Part shown: positions 50,770 through 60,290 of the stretch, piece by piece
Layout: each line of letters starts with the position of its first letter
Numbering within the stretch: the stretch's first letter is position 1
The notes under the pieces: generated by a model
What the model saw: the letters and a program-made list of their open reading frames with translations, nothing else
What the model was told of the DNA's origin: nothing
Databases searched by the model: none
Made by a program: the position numbers and the translations under genes
Assembly (NCBI RefSeq): GCF_014649375.1
Contig: NZ_BMSX01000001.1
Span: 310,001-374,000, forward strand
DNA length: 64,000 nt
Direction: 5' to 3'
Origin: Streptomyces aurantiogriseus
GTDB taxonomy: Bacteria > Actinomycetota > Actinomycetes > Streptomycetales > Streptomycetaceae

Positions 50770-52725
50770 TCAGTTGCTGAAGTACAGGTACTTCCAGGCC
50801 CCGTACGTCGTCGAGTTCACGCTGTCACCGGACGAGCCGTTGATGTACGCCGAGCGGACGCGCACCTTCCATCCGGACTCACCGGGGGCCTCCAGCGTCA
50901 CGAGCGACTTGCCGTTCGTGGCCATCCCCACCCAGAGCGGGTCCGCGGGGACCCACGAACCCCGGTAGGAGACCTGCAGATCGAAGCGCTGCTGACGACC
51001 CGGGTAGTAGCTCATCGTCGAGGTGAGCAGCGGGTCGGTGTTCCTGTGGAACCACTGGTACGACGTCGAGCCGATCTTGGCCGTCTTGTAGTGCTTGGAG
51101 ACGGCCATGGAGACCTTCACGCGCGCGTACGCCGTGACCTTCACCGTCTTCGGCGCGTAGCCGGCGTCGCCCGCGAAGACCGCGGTGACGGTCGTGTCGC
51201 GGGTCATGTCCACCCACGCGCCGATGTTGCCGTGGGCATCGACCTTGGCGGTCTTGATCAGCCTGTTCGGGGCGTCGCCGCCGAAGGGGTCCGACCAGAT
51301 CTGGACCGTACGGTTCTTGTACGTCGTACCGAGGCGCGCCGTGAACTTCACGTCGGTGCCGTGGTTGTAGATCTTGCCGTTGTTGTTCAGGGTCAGCGAG
51401 ACCGCCGCCCGGGAGACCGCGACCTTGTCGGAGGCGCTCGCCCCGGTGTGCGTGGCGTCACCCGCGTAGGTGACCTTGTAGGTGACCGTGCCACCGGCCG
51501 GCGGGACGTCCGTGAAGGAGTACGTGCCGTCCGCCTTCGCCGTGACGGCCGGCAGCGCCTTGCCGCTCGGGCTCTCCAGGTCGGTGCGGGTGACGGTCAG
51601 CTTCACCCCGGCCGGCAGCGGCACCGTCGCCGAGATCTTGCCGGTGACGGTGAGCTTCTTGGCGCGCGGGGCGGACGCGGGGGCGTTGACCGTGAGGGTG
51701 GGGACGTTCAGCGCCGGCTGGGTCAGGGGCTTGACCGTGTAGCCGTTGCCGTCCTGGACGAGCGCGAAGATCCGGGAGGAGTCCGGGGCCCAGGTCACGT
51801 CGGCCGCGGGCTGGGTTCCGGTGCTGAAGGTGCGCACCGGCTGGGCGGCGTTCGGCCGGTACACCGCCACCTTGGTGCCGGTGATCTGGGCGATCAGGCC
51901 ACTGCGGCCGACGTCGGCCGCCTGCCCTGCCGGGTAGGCGCCGGCCTTGCTGAACTTCCCGTCCGCGTAGGCGTCCCGGTCCGTGCCGTTGACCAGGACC
52001 TGGTTCGAGCCCGCGACGAGGTCGATGTCCCGGATACCGGTGTTCAGCGTGTAGTCGCTGAAGTGCCAGGCCGTGAGCTGGGGCGCCCCGCTCGACACGT
52101 CGACGACGGCCATCGAGTCCGTGGAGCCGCCGCCGGTCTGGCCGATGGCCAGCACGCCCGGACGGAGCGGGTCGGTGTCCAGCAGGGCCTGACCCCAGAG
52201 GCCGACCGAGGTGCCCTCGGTCGGGAACTGCGCCAGCGTCACCGGGTCGGTGCCACTCGCCGGGTCCACCGACGGGTCGACGGAGCCCAGGTCGCCGTCC
52301 CACTGGTCGCCGTACGTGAACCACACCTTGCCGGCGGAGAAGGCCAGGTGGCGCGGGCCGGCGTTGGTGGCGACGGCGTAGCGGGTCTTCACCTGCAGCG
52401 TGGTCGCGTCGAGCGCCACGATCTCGTGCGTGGCCGGCAGGGCCGCGTAGACGGTGGCGCCGTCGTCGGACACGGCCAGGTCGCTGACGTCGCCGAAGCC
52501 GACGTTCAGCCCGACGAGCTTGCCCGTGTAGTCGGCGGCGAGGATCCGCCCGTTGGCCTGGTCACCGACGAAGACACGCTGCAGGGCGTGGTCCACGACG
52601 AGGCCGACGGGGCTGGTGACGGTGGCGGGAGCGGCCGCGGCGGTACCGGCCGCGGCGACGCTCAGCGCCGCAGAGCTGACGAGGACCGCGAGTGCCGTCG
52701 CGGCCGAAGTGCTGCGCATGCGCAC
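50770..52725 (-). CDS. Secreted beta-propeller/Ig-like repeat protein, 651 aa
   Basis: Signal peptide to about residue 33 (AGTAAAAP), then a YVTN-type seven-bladed propeller to about residue 340 (LVVDHALQRVFVGDQANGRI, AVSDDGATVYAALPATHEIV), followed by two to three Ig-like beta domains (about 350-530; e.g. VTYKVTYAGDATHTGASA) and a C-terminal beta domain. Such proteins are extracellular, with ligand or wall contacts; no enzyme motif is seen. GTG 52725 is preferred over ATG 52719 because GGGGG lies nine bases before it. One copy per locus; neighbours unrelated. Confidence 0.85.
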   Translation of the reverse strand: MRMRSTSAATALAVLVSSAALSVAAAGTAAAAPATVTSPVGLVVDHALQRVFVGDQANGRILAADYTGKLVGLNVGFGDVSDLAVSDDGATVYAALPATHEIVALDATTLQVKTRYAVATNAGPRHLAFSAGKVWFTYGDQWDGDLGSVDPSVDPASGTDPVTLAQFPTEGTSVGLWGQALLDTDPLRPGVLAIGQTGGGSTDSMAVVDVSSGAPQLTAWHFSDYTLNTGIRDIDLVAGSNQVLVNGTDRDAYADGKFSKAGAYPAGQAADVGRSGLIAQITGTKVAVYRPNAAQPVRTFSTGTQPAADVTWAPDSSRIFALVQDGNGYTVKPLTQPALNVPTLTVNAPASAPRAKKLTVTGKISATVPLPAGVKLTVTRTDLESPSGKALPAVTAKADGTYSFTDVPPAGGTVTYKVTYAGDATHTGASASDKVAVSRAAVSLTLNNNGKIYNHGTDVKFTARLGTTYKNRTVQIWSDPFGGDAPNRLIKTAKVDAHGNIGAWVDMTRDTTVTAVFAGDAGYAPKTVKVTAYARVKVSMAVSKHYKTAKIGSTSYQWFHRNTDPLLTSTMSYYPGRQQRFDLQVSYRGSWVPADPLWVGMATNGKSLVTLEAPGESGWKVRVRSAYINGSSGDSVNSTTYGAWKYLYFSN

Positions 52726-52896
52726 AGTAAGGAACCCCCACAAGAGAACCCGGTGGTCGACCGGGAGATGAGAGCGCCGCGCGGCACCCGGACGCGACCG
52801 CGTGAGCGCGGTGACATACGGGGCGCGGCTGCCAGAGGGAACCCTATGGCATGCCTGTGACAAACACGGAAGCGTTTTCCGGCCGCGGGGGAACTC

Positions 52897-53370
52897 TCAG
52901 CCGTACATGCGGCGCATCGCGAAGTCGACCATCTGCTCGACCGCCTTCGCGTCGAAGACCATCCGGTGCTCGCCCTCCATGTCGAGGACGAAGCCGTAGC
53001 CGGTGGGCAGCAGGTCGAGCACCTCGGCACCGGTGATGACGAAGTACTTGGACTCCTTGCCCGCGTACCGGCGCAGCTCCTTGAGCGTGGAGAACATCGG
53101 GATCACCGGCTGCTGGGTGTTGTGCAGGGCGAGGAAGCCGGGGTTGTCGCCGCGCGGGCAGTACACCTTCGAGGTCGCGAAGACCTGCTGGAAGTCCTCG
53201 GCGGCCATCTGCCCGGTGGTGAAGGCCCGCACCGCGTCCGCGAGCGAGGGCGGGGACGGCTCGGGATACAGGGGCGGCTGCTGGCCGTACCCGCCGGCCA
53301 TGGGCTGCTGCGGCGGGGCGTACTGCTGCTGGGCAGCGCCACCGTCCATGGGCTGGCCGTATCCATACAT
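52897..53370 (-). CDS. SseB-domain protein, 157 aa
   Basis: A Gln/Gly/Tyr-rich, prion-like N-terminus (YGYGQPMDGGAAQQQYAPPQ) precedes an SseB N-terminal domain (about 45-150) with SKVYCPRGDNPGF, PVIPMFSTLKELRRYAGKES and VLDLLPTGYGFVLDMEGEHR. In actinobacteria such SseB-like proteins are linked to type VII secretion-like and other systems, but nothing confirms that here. No ribosome site: TACGCT seven bases before ATG 53370 suggests a leaderless transcript. Confidence 0.8.
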   Translation of the reverse strand: MYGYGQPMDGGAAQQQYAPPQQPMAGGYGQQPPLYPEPSPPSLADAVRAFTTGQMAAEDFQQVFATSKVYCPRGDNPGFLALHNTQQPVIPMFSTLKELRRYAGKESKYFVITGAEVLDLLPTGYGFVLDMEGEHRMVFDAKAVEQMVDFAMRRMYG

Positions 53371-53377
53371 GCGCGCA

Positions 53378-53383
53378 AGCGTA
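53378..53383 (-). promoter_or_regulatory. -10 box of leaderless sseB-like gene
   Basis: TACGCT (minus strand), seven bases before ATG 53370. Confidence 0.55.
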
Positions 53384-53556
53384 CCGAGATCGCCCGGCGA
53401 GTGGGGTGGCACGGGGCCACCGGGAGGCCCGCACACCCCATGGGTACTTCACAGCGCCGGCCCTGGAATCCCACAGTGGACACCCATAGCGTCCCCCCAT
53501 CGAAGAGCGCGCCACGGAACGGCACAGCGCCGGCCATCACAGCGAGGGGCACCACC

Positions 53557-54402
53557 ATGCGGCACCACCACGACGACGAAGACCACGAGCACGACAGAGG
53601 GCTCTCCTACGACCTTCCCGTCCTCGCCCGCCGCCGGATGATCCGGCTTCTCGCGGGGACGAGCCTGGTGCCCCTGGTGGGCTGCTCGGGCAGCGAGGAC
53701 GACACCGCGTCGTCGTCCTCCTCCGCCTCCGGCTCCTCCTCGTCCGCGTCGTCCGGCAGCTCCTCCGCCGAGTGCGCCACGATCCCGAACGAGACCGCCG
53801 GCCCCTATCCCGGCGACGGCTCGAACGGCGTGAACGTCCTCAAGGAGAGCGGTGTCGTCCGCAGCGACATCACGAAGAGCTTCGGCGACTCCGCGGGCGG
53901 CACCGCCGAGGGCGTCCCCCTCACCGTCACGCTCACGGTCGTGGACGCCGCCTCCGGCTGCGGTACCCCGAAGAAGGGCGCCGCCGTCTACCTCTGGCAC
54001 TGCGACCGGGACGGCAACTACTCCCTGTACTCCGAGGGCGTCACCGAGGAGAACTACCTGCGGGGCGTCCAGGAGACCGACGACAAGGGCCGGGTCACCT
54101 TCACGAGCATCTTCCCGGCCTGCTACCCGGGCCGCTGGCCGCACATCCACTTCGAGGTCTACGGCAGCCTGGACGACGCCACGGCGGCCACGTCCATCAC
54201 GAACACCTCGCAGCTCGCGCTGCCCGAGGACGTCTGCGACACGGTGTACGCCACGGACGGCTACAGCCAGAGCGCGCAGAACCTGGGCCGGCTCTCCCTG
54301 GAGACGGACAACATCTTCAGCGACGGCCACGACCAGCAGCTGGCCACGATGACGGGCAGCGTCGAGAAGGGATACACGGCGACGCTGACGGTGCCGGTGT
54401 GA
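53557..54402 (+). CDS. Intradiol dioxygenase lipoprotein, 281 aa
   Basis: Second exported dioxygenase of the window. A His/Asp-rich cytoplasmic start (RHHHDDEDHEHD) precedes a Tat-like signal (ARRRMIRLLAG) ending in a lipobox LVGC, then a Ser-rich linker and the dioxygenase domain with Tyr in GNYSLYS, Tyr in ACYPGR and the His pair of WPHIHFEVY (Fe ligands). An additional AECATIPNETAGPYPGDG motif begins the fold. ATG 53557 has GAGGGG upstream. Likely membrane-bound attack on aromatic diols outside the cell. Confidence 0.88.
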   Translation: MRHHHDDEDHEHDRGLSYDLPVLARRRMIRLLAGTSLVPLVGCSGSEDDTASSSSSASGSSSSASSGSSSAECATIPNETAGPYPGDGSNGVNVLKESGVVRSDITKSFGDSAGGTAEGVPLTVTLTVVDAASGCGTPKKGAAVYLWHCDRDGNYSLYSEGVTEENYLRGVQETDDKGRVTFTSIFPACYPGRWPHIHFEVYGSLDDATAATSITNTSQLALPEDVCDTVYATDGYSQSAQNLGRLSLETDNIFSDGHDQQLATMTGSVEKGYTATLTVPV

Positions 54403-54537
54403 CCTGTCACAGTTCACCGGTTCGGGGTTGCGGCTTATTACCGACGGGTAGCATCATCGTAGCTACTTGTTGGTACGTGAACTAGCGCGAGGATCCAGTG
54501 CCTCGCCGATCTCTCTACGGAGCCGGGAGCCGTCGCC

Positions 54538-56364
54538 ATGGGGCACTACAAGTCGAATCTCCGCGACATCGAGTTCAACCTCTTCGAAGTACTGGGACGC
54601 GACAAGCTGTACGGCACCGGCCCGTTCGAGGAGATGGACACCGAGACCGCGAAGAGCATCCTCGAGGAGCTGACCCGCCTCTCGGAGAACGAGCTCGCGG
54701 AGTCCTTCACGGACGCCGACCGCAACCCCCCGGTCTTCGACCCGGAGACCAACACCGCGCCGGTCCCGGCCTCCTTCAAGAAGAGCTACCAGGCCTTCAT
54801 GGACTCCGAGTACTGGCGTCTGGGCCTGCCCGAGGAGATCGGCGGCACCACCGCCCCGCCGTCCCTGATCTGGGCGTACGCCGAGCTGATCCTCGGCGCC
54901 AACCCGGCCGTGTGGATGTACTCCTCGGGCCCGGCCTTCGCCGGCATCCTCTTCGACGAGGGCAACGAGGTCCAGAAGAAGATCGCGCAGATCGCCGTCG
55001 AGAAGCAGTGGGGCTCCACGATGGTCCTCACCGAGCCGGACGCCGGCTCGGACGTCGGCGCCGGCCGCACCAAGGCGATCCAGCAGGAGGACGGCTCCTG
55101 GCACATCGAGGGCGTGAAGCGCTTCATCACGTCCGGTGAGCACGACATGTCGGAGAACATCCTCCACTACGTCCTCGCCCGCCCCGAGGGCGCCGGCCCC
55201 GGCACCAAGGGCCTGTCCCTCTTCCTCGTCCCCAAGTACCTCTTCGACTTCGAGACCGGCGAGCTGGGCGAGCGCAACGGCGCCTACGCCACCAACGTCG
55301 AGCACAAGATGGGCCTGAAGGCCTCCAACACCTGCGAGATGACCTTCGGCGACCGCCACCCCGCCAAGGGCTGGCTGATCGGCGACAAGCACGACGGCAT
55401 CCGCCAGATGTTCCGCATCATCGAGTTCGCCCGCATGATGGTCGGCACGAAGGCGATCTCCACCCTCTCCACCGGCTACCTCAACGCGCTGGAGTACGCC
55501 AAGGAGCGCGTCCAGGGTCCGGACCTGGCGAACTTCATGGACAAGACCGCGCCGAAGGTCACCATCACCCACCACCCCGACGTGCGCCGCTCGCTCATCA
55601 CGCAGAAGGCGTACGCGGAGGGCATGCGCGCCCTCGTCCTCTACACCGCCTCGGTCCAGGACGCGATCGCCGTCAAGGAGGCCGCCGGCGAGGACACCTC
55701 CGCCGAGCACGCCCTGAACGACCTGCTCCTGCCGATCGTGAAGGGCTACGGCTCCGAGAAGGGCTACGAGCAGCTCGCCCAGTCGCTGCAGACCTTCGGT
55801 GGCTCCGGCTTCCTGCAGGAGTACCCGATCGAGCAGTACATCCGCGACGCCAAGATCGACACCCTGTACGAGGGCACCACCGCGATCCAGGGCCAGGACT
55901 TCTTCTTCCGGAAGATCGTCCGCAACCAGGGCGCGGCCCTGAACTCCCTCGCCGAGGACATCAAGAAGTTCCTGGCGCTGGGCACCGGCGGCGAGGAGCT
56001 GGCGGGCGCCCGCGAGCACCTGGCCAAGGCGGCCGTCGAACTGGAGGCCATCGTCGGCCTGATGCTGACCGACCTCGCGGCCACCGAGCAGGACGTCAAG
56101 AACATCTACAAGGTCGGCCTGAACACCACCCGTCTGCTGCTGGCCTCCGGTGACGTCGTCGTCGGCTACCTGCTGCTGAAGGGCGCGGCGGTCGCCGCCG
56201 AGAAGCTGGAGACGGCCTCCGCCAAGGACAAGGCCTTCTACACCGGCAAGATCGCCGCGGCGAAGTTCTTCGCCGCCAACGTTCTGCCCGGCGTCACCCT
56301 GGCCCGCAAGGTCGCCGAGGGCGTCGAACTGGACCTGATGGAGCTGGACGAGGCCGCGTTCTAG
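54538..56364 (+). CDS. fadE: Acyl-CoA dehydrogenase, 608 aa
   Basis: FAD enzyme of the first step in beta-oxidation. Core domains in order: N-terminal helical (residues 80-190), beta domain with [12 protein letters not shown] and RFITSGEHD (FAD contacts), C-terminal helical domain with [21 protein letters not shown] (the catalytic Glu in the YEGTT block), then an extra helical C-terminal domain (about 490-600) as in long-chain bacterial FadE. ATG 54538. Upstream (54420-54480) an AT-rich patch TTATTACCGACGGGTAGCAT suggests a repressor site. Confidence 0.95.
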   Translation: MGHYKSNLRDIEFNLFEVLGRDKLYGTGPFEEMDTETAKSILEELTRLSENELAESFTDADRNPPVFDPETNTAPVPASFKKSYQAFMDSEYWRLGLPEEIGGTTAPPSLIWAYAELILGANPAVWMYSSGPAFAGILFDEGNEVQKKIAQIAVEKQWGSTMVLTEPDAGSDVGAGRTKAIQQEDGSWHIEGVKRFITSGEHDMSENILHYVLARPEGAGPGTKGLSLFLVPKYLFDFETGELGERNGAYATNVEHKMGLKASNTCEMTFGDRHPAKGWLIGDKHDGIRQMFRIIEFARMMVGTKAISTLSTGYLNALEYAKERVQGPDLANFMDKTAPKVTITHHPDVRRSLITQKAYAEGMRALVLYTASVQDAIAVKEAAGEDTSAEHALNDLLLPIVKGYGSEKGYEQLAQSLQTFGGSGFLQEYPIEQYIRDAKIDTLYEGTTAIQGQDFFFRKIVRNQGAALNSLAEDIKKFLALGTGGEELAGAREHLAKAAVELEAIVGLMLTDLAATEQDVKNIYKVGLNTTRLLLASGDVVVGYLLLKGAAVAAEKLETASAKDKAFYTGKIAAAKFFAANVLPGVTLARKVAEGVELDLMELDEAAF

Positions 56365-56512
56365 GCCCCGTCAAGCCGCGGGCGGTCGTGCCGCCGGGGC
56401 GGCACGGGTGGGCGCGGGCGGCACCCCGCAAGCGCCGGGCCGCGTGACTCGCCCCCGGCCCGCACCAGCTCCGGGCACCTGGTGGACACCCGTCACTTCG
56501 CACACCTCACGA

Positions 56513-56541
56513 GGCCCGCTCCCCATCTCGGGGAGCGGGCC
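56513..56541 (+). terminator. Hairpin terminator after fadE
   Basis: GGCCCGCTCCCC / GGGGAGCGGGCC, perfect 12-bp arms, five-base loop. Confidence 0.75.
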
Positions 56542-56553
56542 CTCGTACGTCGT

Positions 56554-56559
56554 TAAGGT
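56554..56559 (+). promoter_or_regulatory. -10 box or ribosome site of aminopeptidase gene
   Basis: TAAGGT, seven bases before ATG 56567; it can be read as a leaderless -10 box, or its AAGG as a ribosome site. Confidence 0.4.
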
Positions 56560-56566
56560 GAACCCC

Positions 56567-57865
56567 ATGAGCGAACCCTCCCGCTTCGACCGCGGCCACA
56601 CCGACGACCTCATGTCCTTCCTGGCGACGAGCCCCTCGCCGTACCACGCCGTGGCGAACGCCGCCGAACGGCTGGAGAAGGCCGGCTTCCGGCAGGTCGC
56701 GGAGACGGACGCCTGGGACGGGTCCAGCGGCGGCAAGTACGTGCTGCGCGGGGGCGCGATCGTGGCCTGGTACGTCCCCGAGGGCGCCACCCCGCACACC
56801 CCCTTCCGGATCATCGGCGCCCACACCGACTCCCCCAACCTGCGCGTCAAGCCGCTGCCCGACACCGGCGCGCACGGCTGGCGCCAGGTCGCCGTGGAGA
56901 TCTACGGCGGGCCGCTGCTCAACTCCTGGCTCGACCGCGACCTGGGCCTCGCCGGCCGGGTGACCCTGCGGGACGGCTCGACACGCCTGGTCGACATCGG
57001 CCGGCCGTTGCTGAGGGTGCCGCAGCTCGCCATCCACCTGGACCGTTCCGTGTCGTCGGAGGGCCTCAAGCTCGACAAGCAGCGCCACCTCCAGCCGATC
57101 TGGGGTCTCGGCAACGACGTCCGGGACGGCGACCTGATCGCCTTCCTGGAGGAGGAGTCGGGGCTGCCCGCGGGCGAGGTCGCCGGCTGGGACCTGATGA
57201 CGCACTCCGTCGAGCCGCCCGCCTACCTGGGCCGTGACCAGGAGCTGGTGGCCGGGCCGCGCATGGACAACCTGCTGTCCGTGCACGCCGGTACGGTGGC
57301 GCTGGCGGCCGTGGCGACCAGCGGTGCGGGTCTGCCGTACATCCCGGTCCTCGCCGCCTTCGACCACGAGGAGAACGGCTCGCAGTCGGACACCGGCGCG
57401 GACGGGCCGCTGCTCGGCAGCGTGCTGGAGCGTTCGGTGTTCGCGCGCGGAGGGTCGTACGAGGACCGGGCGCGGGCCTTCGCCGGCACCGTCTGTCTCT
57501 CCTCCGACACCGGTCACGCCGTCCACCCCAACTACGCGGAGCGGCACGACCCGACGCACCACCCCCGCGTCAACGGCGGCCCCATCCTCAAGGTCAACGT
57601 CAACAACCGCTACGCCACGGACGGTTCGGGCCGGGCGATCTTCGCCGCCGCCTGCGAGAAGGCGGGCGTGCCCTTCCAGTCCTTCGTCTCCAACAACTCC
57701 ATGCCGTGCGGCACGACGATCGGCCCGATCACCGCGGCCCGCCACGGCATCCGGACCGTCGACATCGGCGTGGCCATCCTGTCGATGCACAGCGCACGGG
57801 AGTTGAGCGGCGCTGACGACCCGTACCTGCTGGCGAACGCGCTGGTGGCGTTCCTGCAGGGTTAG
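56567..57865 (+). CDS. M18 family aminopeptidase, 432 aa
   Basis: Zinc aminopeptidase of the aspartyl-aminopeptidase type, cytoplasmic. Metal and catalytic residues: IGAHTDSPNLRVKP (zinc His and Asp), AFDHEENGSQ (catalytic and zinc Glu pair), SSDTGHAVHPNY (zinc Asp) and NSMPCGTTIGP, ending SMHSARELSG (zinc His). Length fits the family (about 430). Removes N-terminal Asp/Glu or broader residues in peptide recycling. It lies after a strong fadE terminator, so it has its own promoter. Confidence 0.95.
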   Translation: MSEPSRFDRGHTDDLMSFLATSPSPYHAVANAAERLEKAGFRQVAETDAWDGSSGGKYVLRGGAIVAWYVPEGATPHTPFRIIGAHTDSPNLRVKPLPDTGAHGWRQVAVEIYGGPLLNSWLDRDLGLAGRVTLRDGSTRLVDIGRPLLRVPQLAIHLDRSVSSEGLKLDKQRHLQPIWGLGNDVRDGDLIAFLEEESGLPAGEVAGWDLMTHSVEPPAYLGRDQELVAGPRMDNLLSVHAGTVALAAVATSGAGLPYIPVLAAFDHEENGSQSDTGADGPLLGSVLERSVFARGGSYEDRARAFAGTVCLSSDTGHAVHPNYAERHDPTHHPRVNGGPILKVNVNNRYATDGSGRAIFAAACEKAGVPFQSFVSNNSMPCGTTIGPITAARHGIRTVDIGVAILSMHSARELSGADDPYLLANALVAFLQG

Positions 57866-57893
57866 GGCCTGCCCAGGGCGTTCCTCGCGGGTC

Positions 57894-57922
57894 AGCCTCC
57901 GGGGGCCGCGCCTCCGGAGGCT
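57894..57922 (+). terminator. Hairpin terminator after M18 gene
   Basis: AGCCTCCGG / CCGGAGGCT with an 11-base loop. Confidence 0.6.
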
Positions 57923-58059
57923 TCGTCCGGCAGGCGGTCGGCGATGGCCCGGACGGCGGCAAGGACGGCCCGCAGCTCGGTGATGTGTGGTCGGCGGTCG
58001 CCCGGGTACCCGCTGTCACGGACCGGAACGACCGGTACACCGAAGGGGAGGCGACACTC

Positions 58060-58314
58060 ATGGGCCTCGGCGGGTGCATCATCCTCATCGCCGTGGGAGC
58101 CATCCTCACGTTCGCGACCGACTGGGAAATGCAGGGGGTCAACCTCGACCTGGTCGGAATCATCCTGATGATCGTCGGCCTGATCGGCGTGACGACCTTC
58201 AGCAGCATCGCCCGGCGCCGCCGCGTGGTGGTGCCTCCGGCCTCGACGACCGTCGTCGAGGAGGAGCGCCATCACCACCACCGCGGCGGATACCACGACG
58301 GGTACGGCGTGTGA
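58060..58314 (+). CDS. DUF6458-type small membrane protein, 84 aa
   Basis: ATG 58060 is fixed by AAGGGGAGG. Two membrane helices (MGLGGCIILIAVGAILTFAT and LVGIILMIVGLIGVTTF) with a short extracellular loop DWEMQGVNLD, then a cytoplasmic basic stretch and a His-rich end (EEERHHHHRGGYHDG). The pattern is the small actinobacterial DUF6458 family of unknown function, common in Streptomyces. It ends 12 bp from the convergent thioredoxin-NHL gene. Confidence 0.85.
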   Translation: MGLGGCIILIAVGAILTFATDWEMQGVNLDLVGIILMIVGLIGVTTFSSIARRRRVVVPPASTTVVEEERHHHHRGGYHDGYGV

Positions 58315-58326
58315 CCGTTGCCGGGA

Positions 58327-60150
58327 TCAGGCGTCCAGGCCGGCCAGCACCAGCGGCAGCCGGTCGACGCCGTTCTCGGTGAGCAGCACCGGAACGCCCC
58401 AGTCCTGCTGGTGGACATGGCAGGCGGGGTATTCGTTCGCAGCGTCGTCGTCGCAGGACGCGGCCATGGCCGAGACGTGCAGAACCCCTTCCCGCACCGC
58501 CGGGTTGAGCTCCAGCGTGCGCGACAGGTCCGTGTCCGCGCCCTCGCCCGACAGCAGCAGCTCGGGCGGGGTGGCGGAGACCAGCAGGCGTGTGGAGGGG
58601 CCGTACCGTGTGTCGAGCTTCTGGCCCGTGGGGGCCTGGAAGATCACGTCCAACCGCAGCCTGCCGGGCGCCACTTCGGTGGCGGCGCGCTGGGTGCGGT
58701 GGGCGACGGCGGCGACCCTGACCGCCTCCTCCGGCAGCCGCAGCCGGGTGAGCCGGTGCCGGGCCGACTCCACGACCACGATGTCGTCCCCGACGAGGAC
58801 GGCGTCGCTGGGCTCGCGCAGATCGGTGGCGAGCGTCGTGACCTCGCCCGTCGCCGGGTCGTAGCGGCGCAGGGCGTGGTTGTAGGTGTCGCTGACGGCG
58901 ACCGAGCCGTCGGGCAGCGCCGTAACGCCCAAGGGGTGCTGGAAGAGGGCCTGTTCGGCGGCGCCGTCGCGGTGCCCGAAGTCGAACAGGCCGGTGCCGA
59001 CGGCGGTGTGGACGACGCCCTCGAGGTCCACCCAGCGCAGGGCGGAGGTCTCGGAGTCGGCGAGCCACAGCCGCTCCCCGTCCGGGGAGACCGCGAGCCC
59101 GGACGGCTGCGCGAACCAGGCCTCGGCGGCGGGCCCGTCGACGAGCCCCTCGTTGGTGGTGCCGGCGGCGACGCCGACCGTGCCCTCGGCCGGGTCGTAC
59201 GTCCACAGTTGGTGCACACCCGCCATCGCGATCCAGACCTTGCCGCCGAAGAGCGCCACGTCCCACGGCGAGGACAGGTCGATCCCGCGGGCCGGGCCGG
59301 ACGTCGATGAGCCCTGCCACCACTGCTTCCCGGTGCCCGCCAGGGTCGTCACCCCGCCGGAGACGAGGTCGAGGCGGCGCAGGGCGTGGTTGACGGTGTC
59401 GGCGACGACGACGGAGGAGTCGTCCCACAGGGCCAGCCCCTGCGGCTCGTTGAAGGCGGCCGTGTCCACCGTGCCGTCGGCGAAGCCGCGCGCCCCGGAC
59501 CCGATCCGCCGCACGACGCTTTCCCCGTCCCCCGCCAGCTCCACCAGCTGATGCCGGGTGGTGTCGCTGACCAGGAAGTTCCCGGACGGCAGCAGGATCG
59601 CCTTGCCGGGGAAGCGGAGAGCCGTGGGCTCCGGTTCGGGCGCCACGTACGGCCCGTCGCCGCGCCGGAGCGTGCCCTTCGCCTCGTGCTCGGCCTCCAG
59701 CTCCGTCACCAGCCGCTCGATGGCGTGCACATGCCCCTCACCGGCGTGCTGGGCGACGACGTACCCCTCGGGGTCGATGACCACGAGCGTGGGCCACGCA
59801 CGCACGGCGTACTGCTTCCAGGTGGCGAGCTCGGGGTCGTCCAGCACCGGATGCTCCACGCCGTACCGCTCCACCGCGTCGACGACCGCCTCGTGCTCCG
59901 CCTCGTGGACGAACTTCGGCGAGTGCACACCGATGACGACGACCGTGTCCCGGTGCTTCTCCTCCAGCTCGCGCAGCTCGTCGAGGACATGCAGGCAGTT
60001 GATGCAGCAGAACGTCCAGAAGTCCAGGATGACGATCCGTCCGCGCAGGTCAGCAAGGGTGTACTGCTTGTCGCCCGTGTTCAGCCAGCCGCCCTTGCCG
60101 ATCAGCTCGGGGGCGCGGACGCGGACGCGGCGGGGAGAGGAGTCACTCAT
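58327..60150 (-). CDS. Thioredoxin-NHL repeat protein (NHLRC2-like), 607 aa
   Basis: An N-terminal thioredoxin-like domain (residues 15-165) has FWTFCCINCLHVL (Cys-Ile-Asn-Cys active site) and AWPTLVVIDPEG; a six-bladed NHL/beta-propeller follows (about 180-480; PSGNFLVSDTTRHQLVEL, LADSETSALRWVD), then a C-terminal beta-strand domain (about 490-600). This is the conserved NHLRC2 family, thiol redox role likely but undefined. ATG 60150 has GGAGG only two bases away, so the start is tentative but fits the family. Confidence 0.93.
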   Translation of the reverse strand: MSDSSPRRVRVRAPELIGKGGWLNTGDKQYTLADLRGRIVILDFWTFCCINCLHVLDELRELEEKHRDTVVVIGVHSPKFVHEAEHEAVVDAVERYGVEHPVLDDPELATWKQYAVRAWPTLVVIDPEGYVVAQHAGEGHVHAIERLVTELEAEHEAKGTLRRGDGPYVAPEPEPTALRFPGKAILLPSGNFLVSDTTRHQLVELAGDGESVVRRIGSGARGFADGTVDTAAFNEPQGLALWDDSSVVVADTVNHALRRLDLVSGGVTTLAGTGKQWWQGSSTSGPARGIDLSSPWDVALFGGKVWIAMAGVHQLWTYDPAEGTVGVAAGTTNEGLVDGPAAEAWFAQPSGLAVSPDGERLWLADSETSALRWVDLEGVVHTAVGTGLFDFGHRDGAAEQALFQHPLGVTALPDGSVAVSDTYNHALRRYDPATGEVTTLATDLREPSDAVLVGDDIVVVESARHRLTRLRLPEEAVRVAAVAHRTQRAATEVAPGRLRLDVIFQAPTGQKLDTRYGPSTRLLVSATPPELLLSGEGADTDLSRTLELNPAVREGVLHVSAMAASCDDDAANEYPACHVHQQDWGVPVLLTENGVDRLPLVLAGLDA

Positions 60151-60290
60151 GGCCTCCAGGGTGTCACGGCGTCGCAGGCGGTCGAGGCGGGCGGTACCCG
60201 TGGACTCGTCCGCCGCCGCACCGGACGCGGACTCAGCCCGTCGGCCTACCGACGGCGTTCCGGACCGGCCGCCGGGGAAGCGGTGACGAC

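Noticed and set aside
54420..54480. Defined FadR-type operator before fadE
   Set aside because: TTACCGACGGGTA is suggestive but not a clear palindrome; mentioned only in the gene entry.
57892..58020. Minus-strand fragment HITELRAVLAAVRAIADRL after the M18 gene
   Set aside because: Looks protein-like but has no start and is about 30 codons; could be a remnant, but too little to call.
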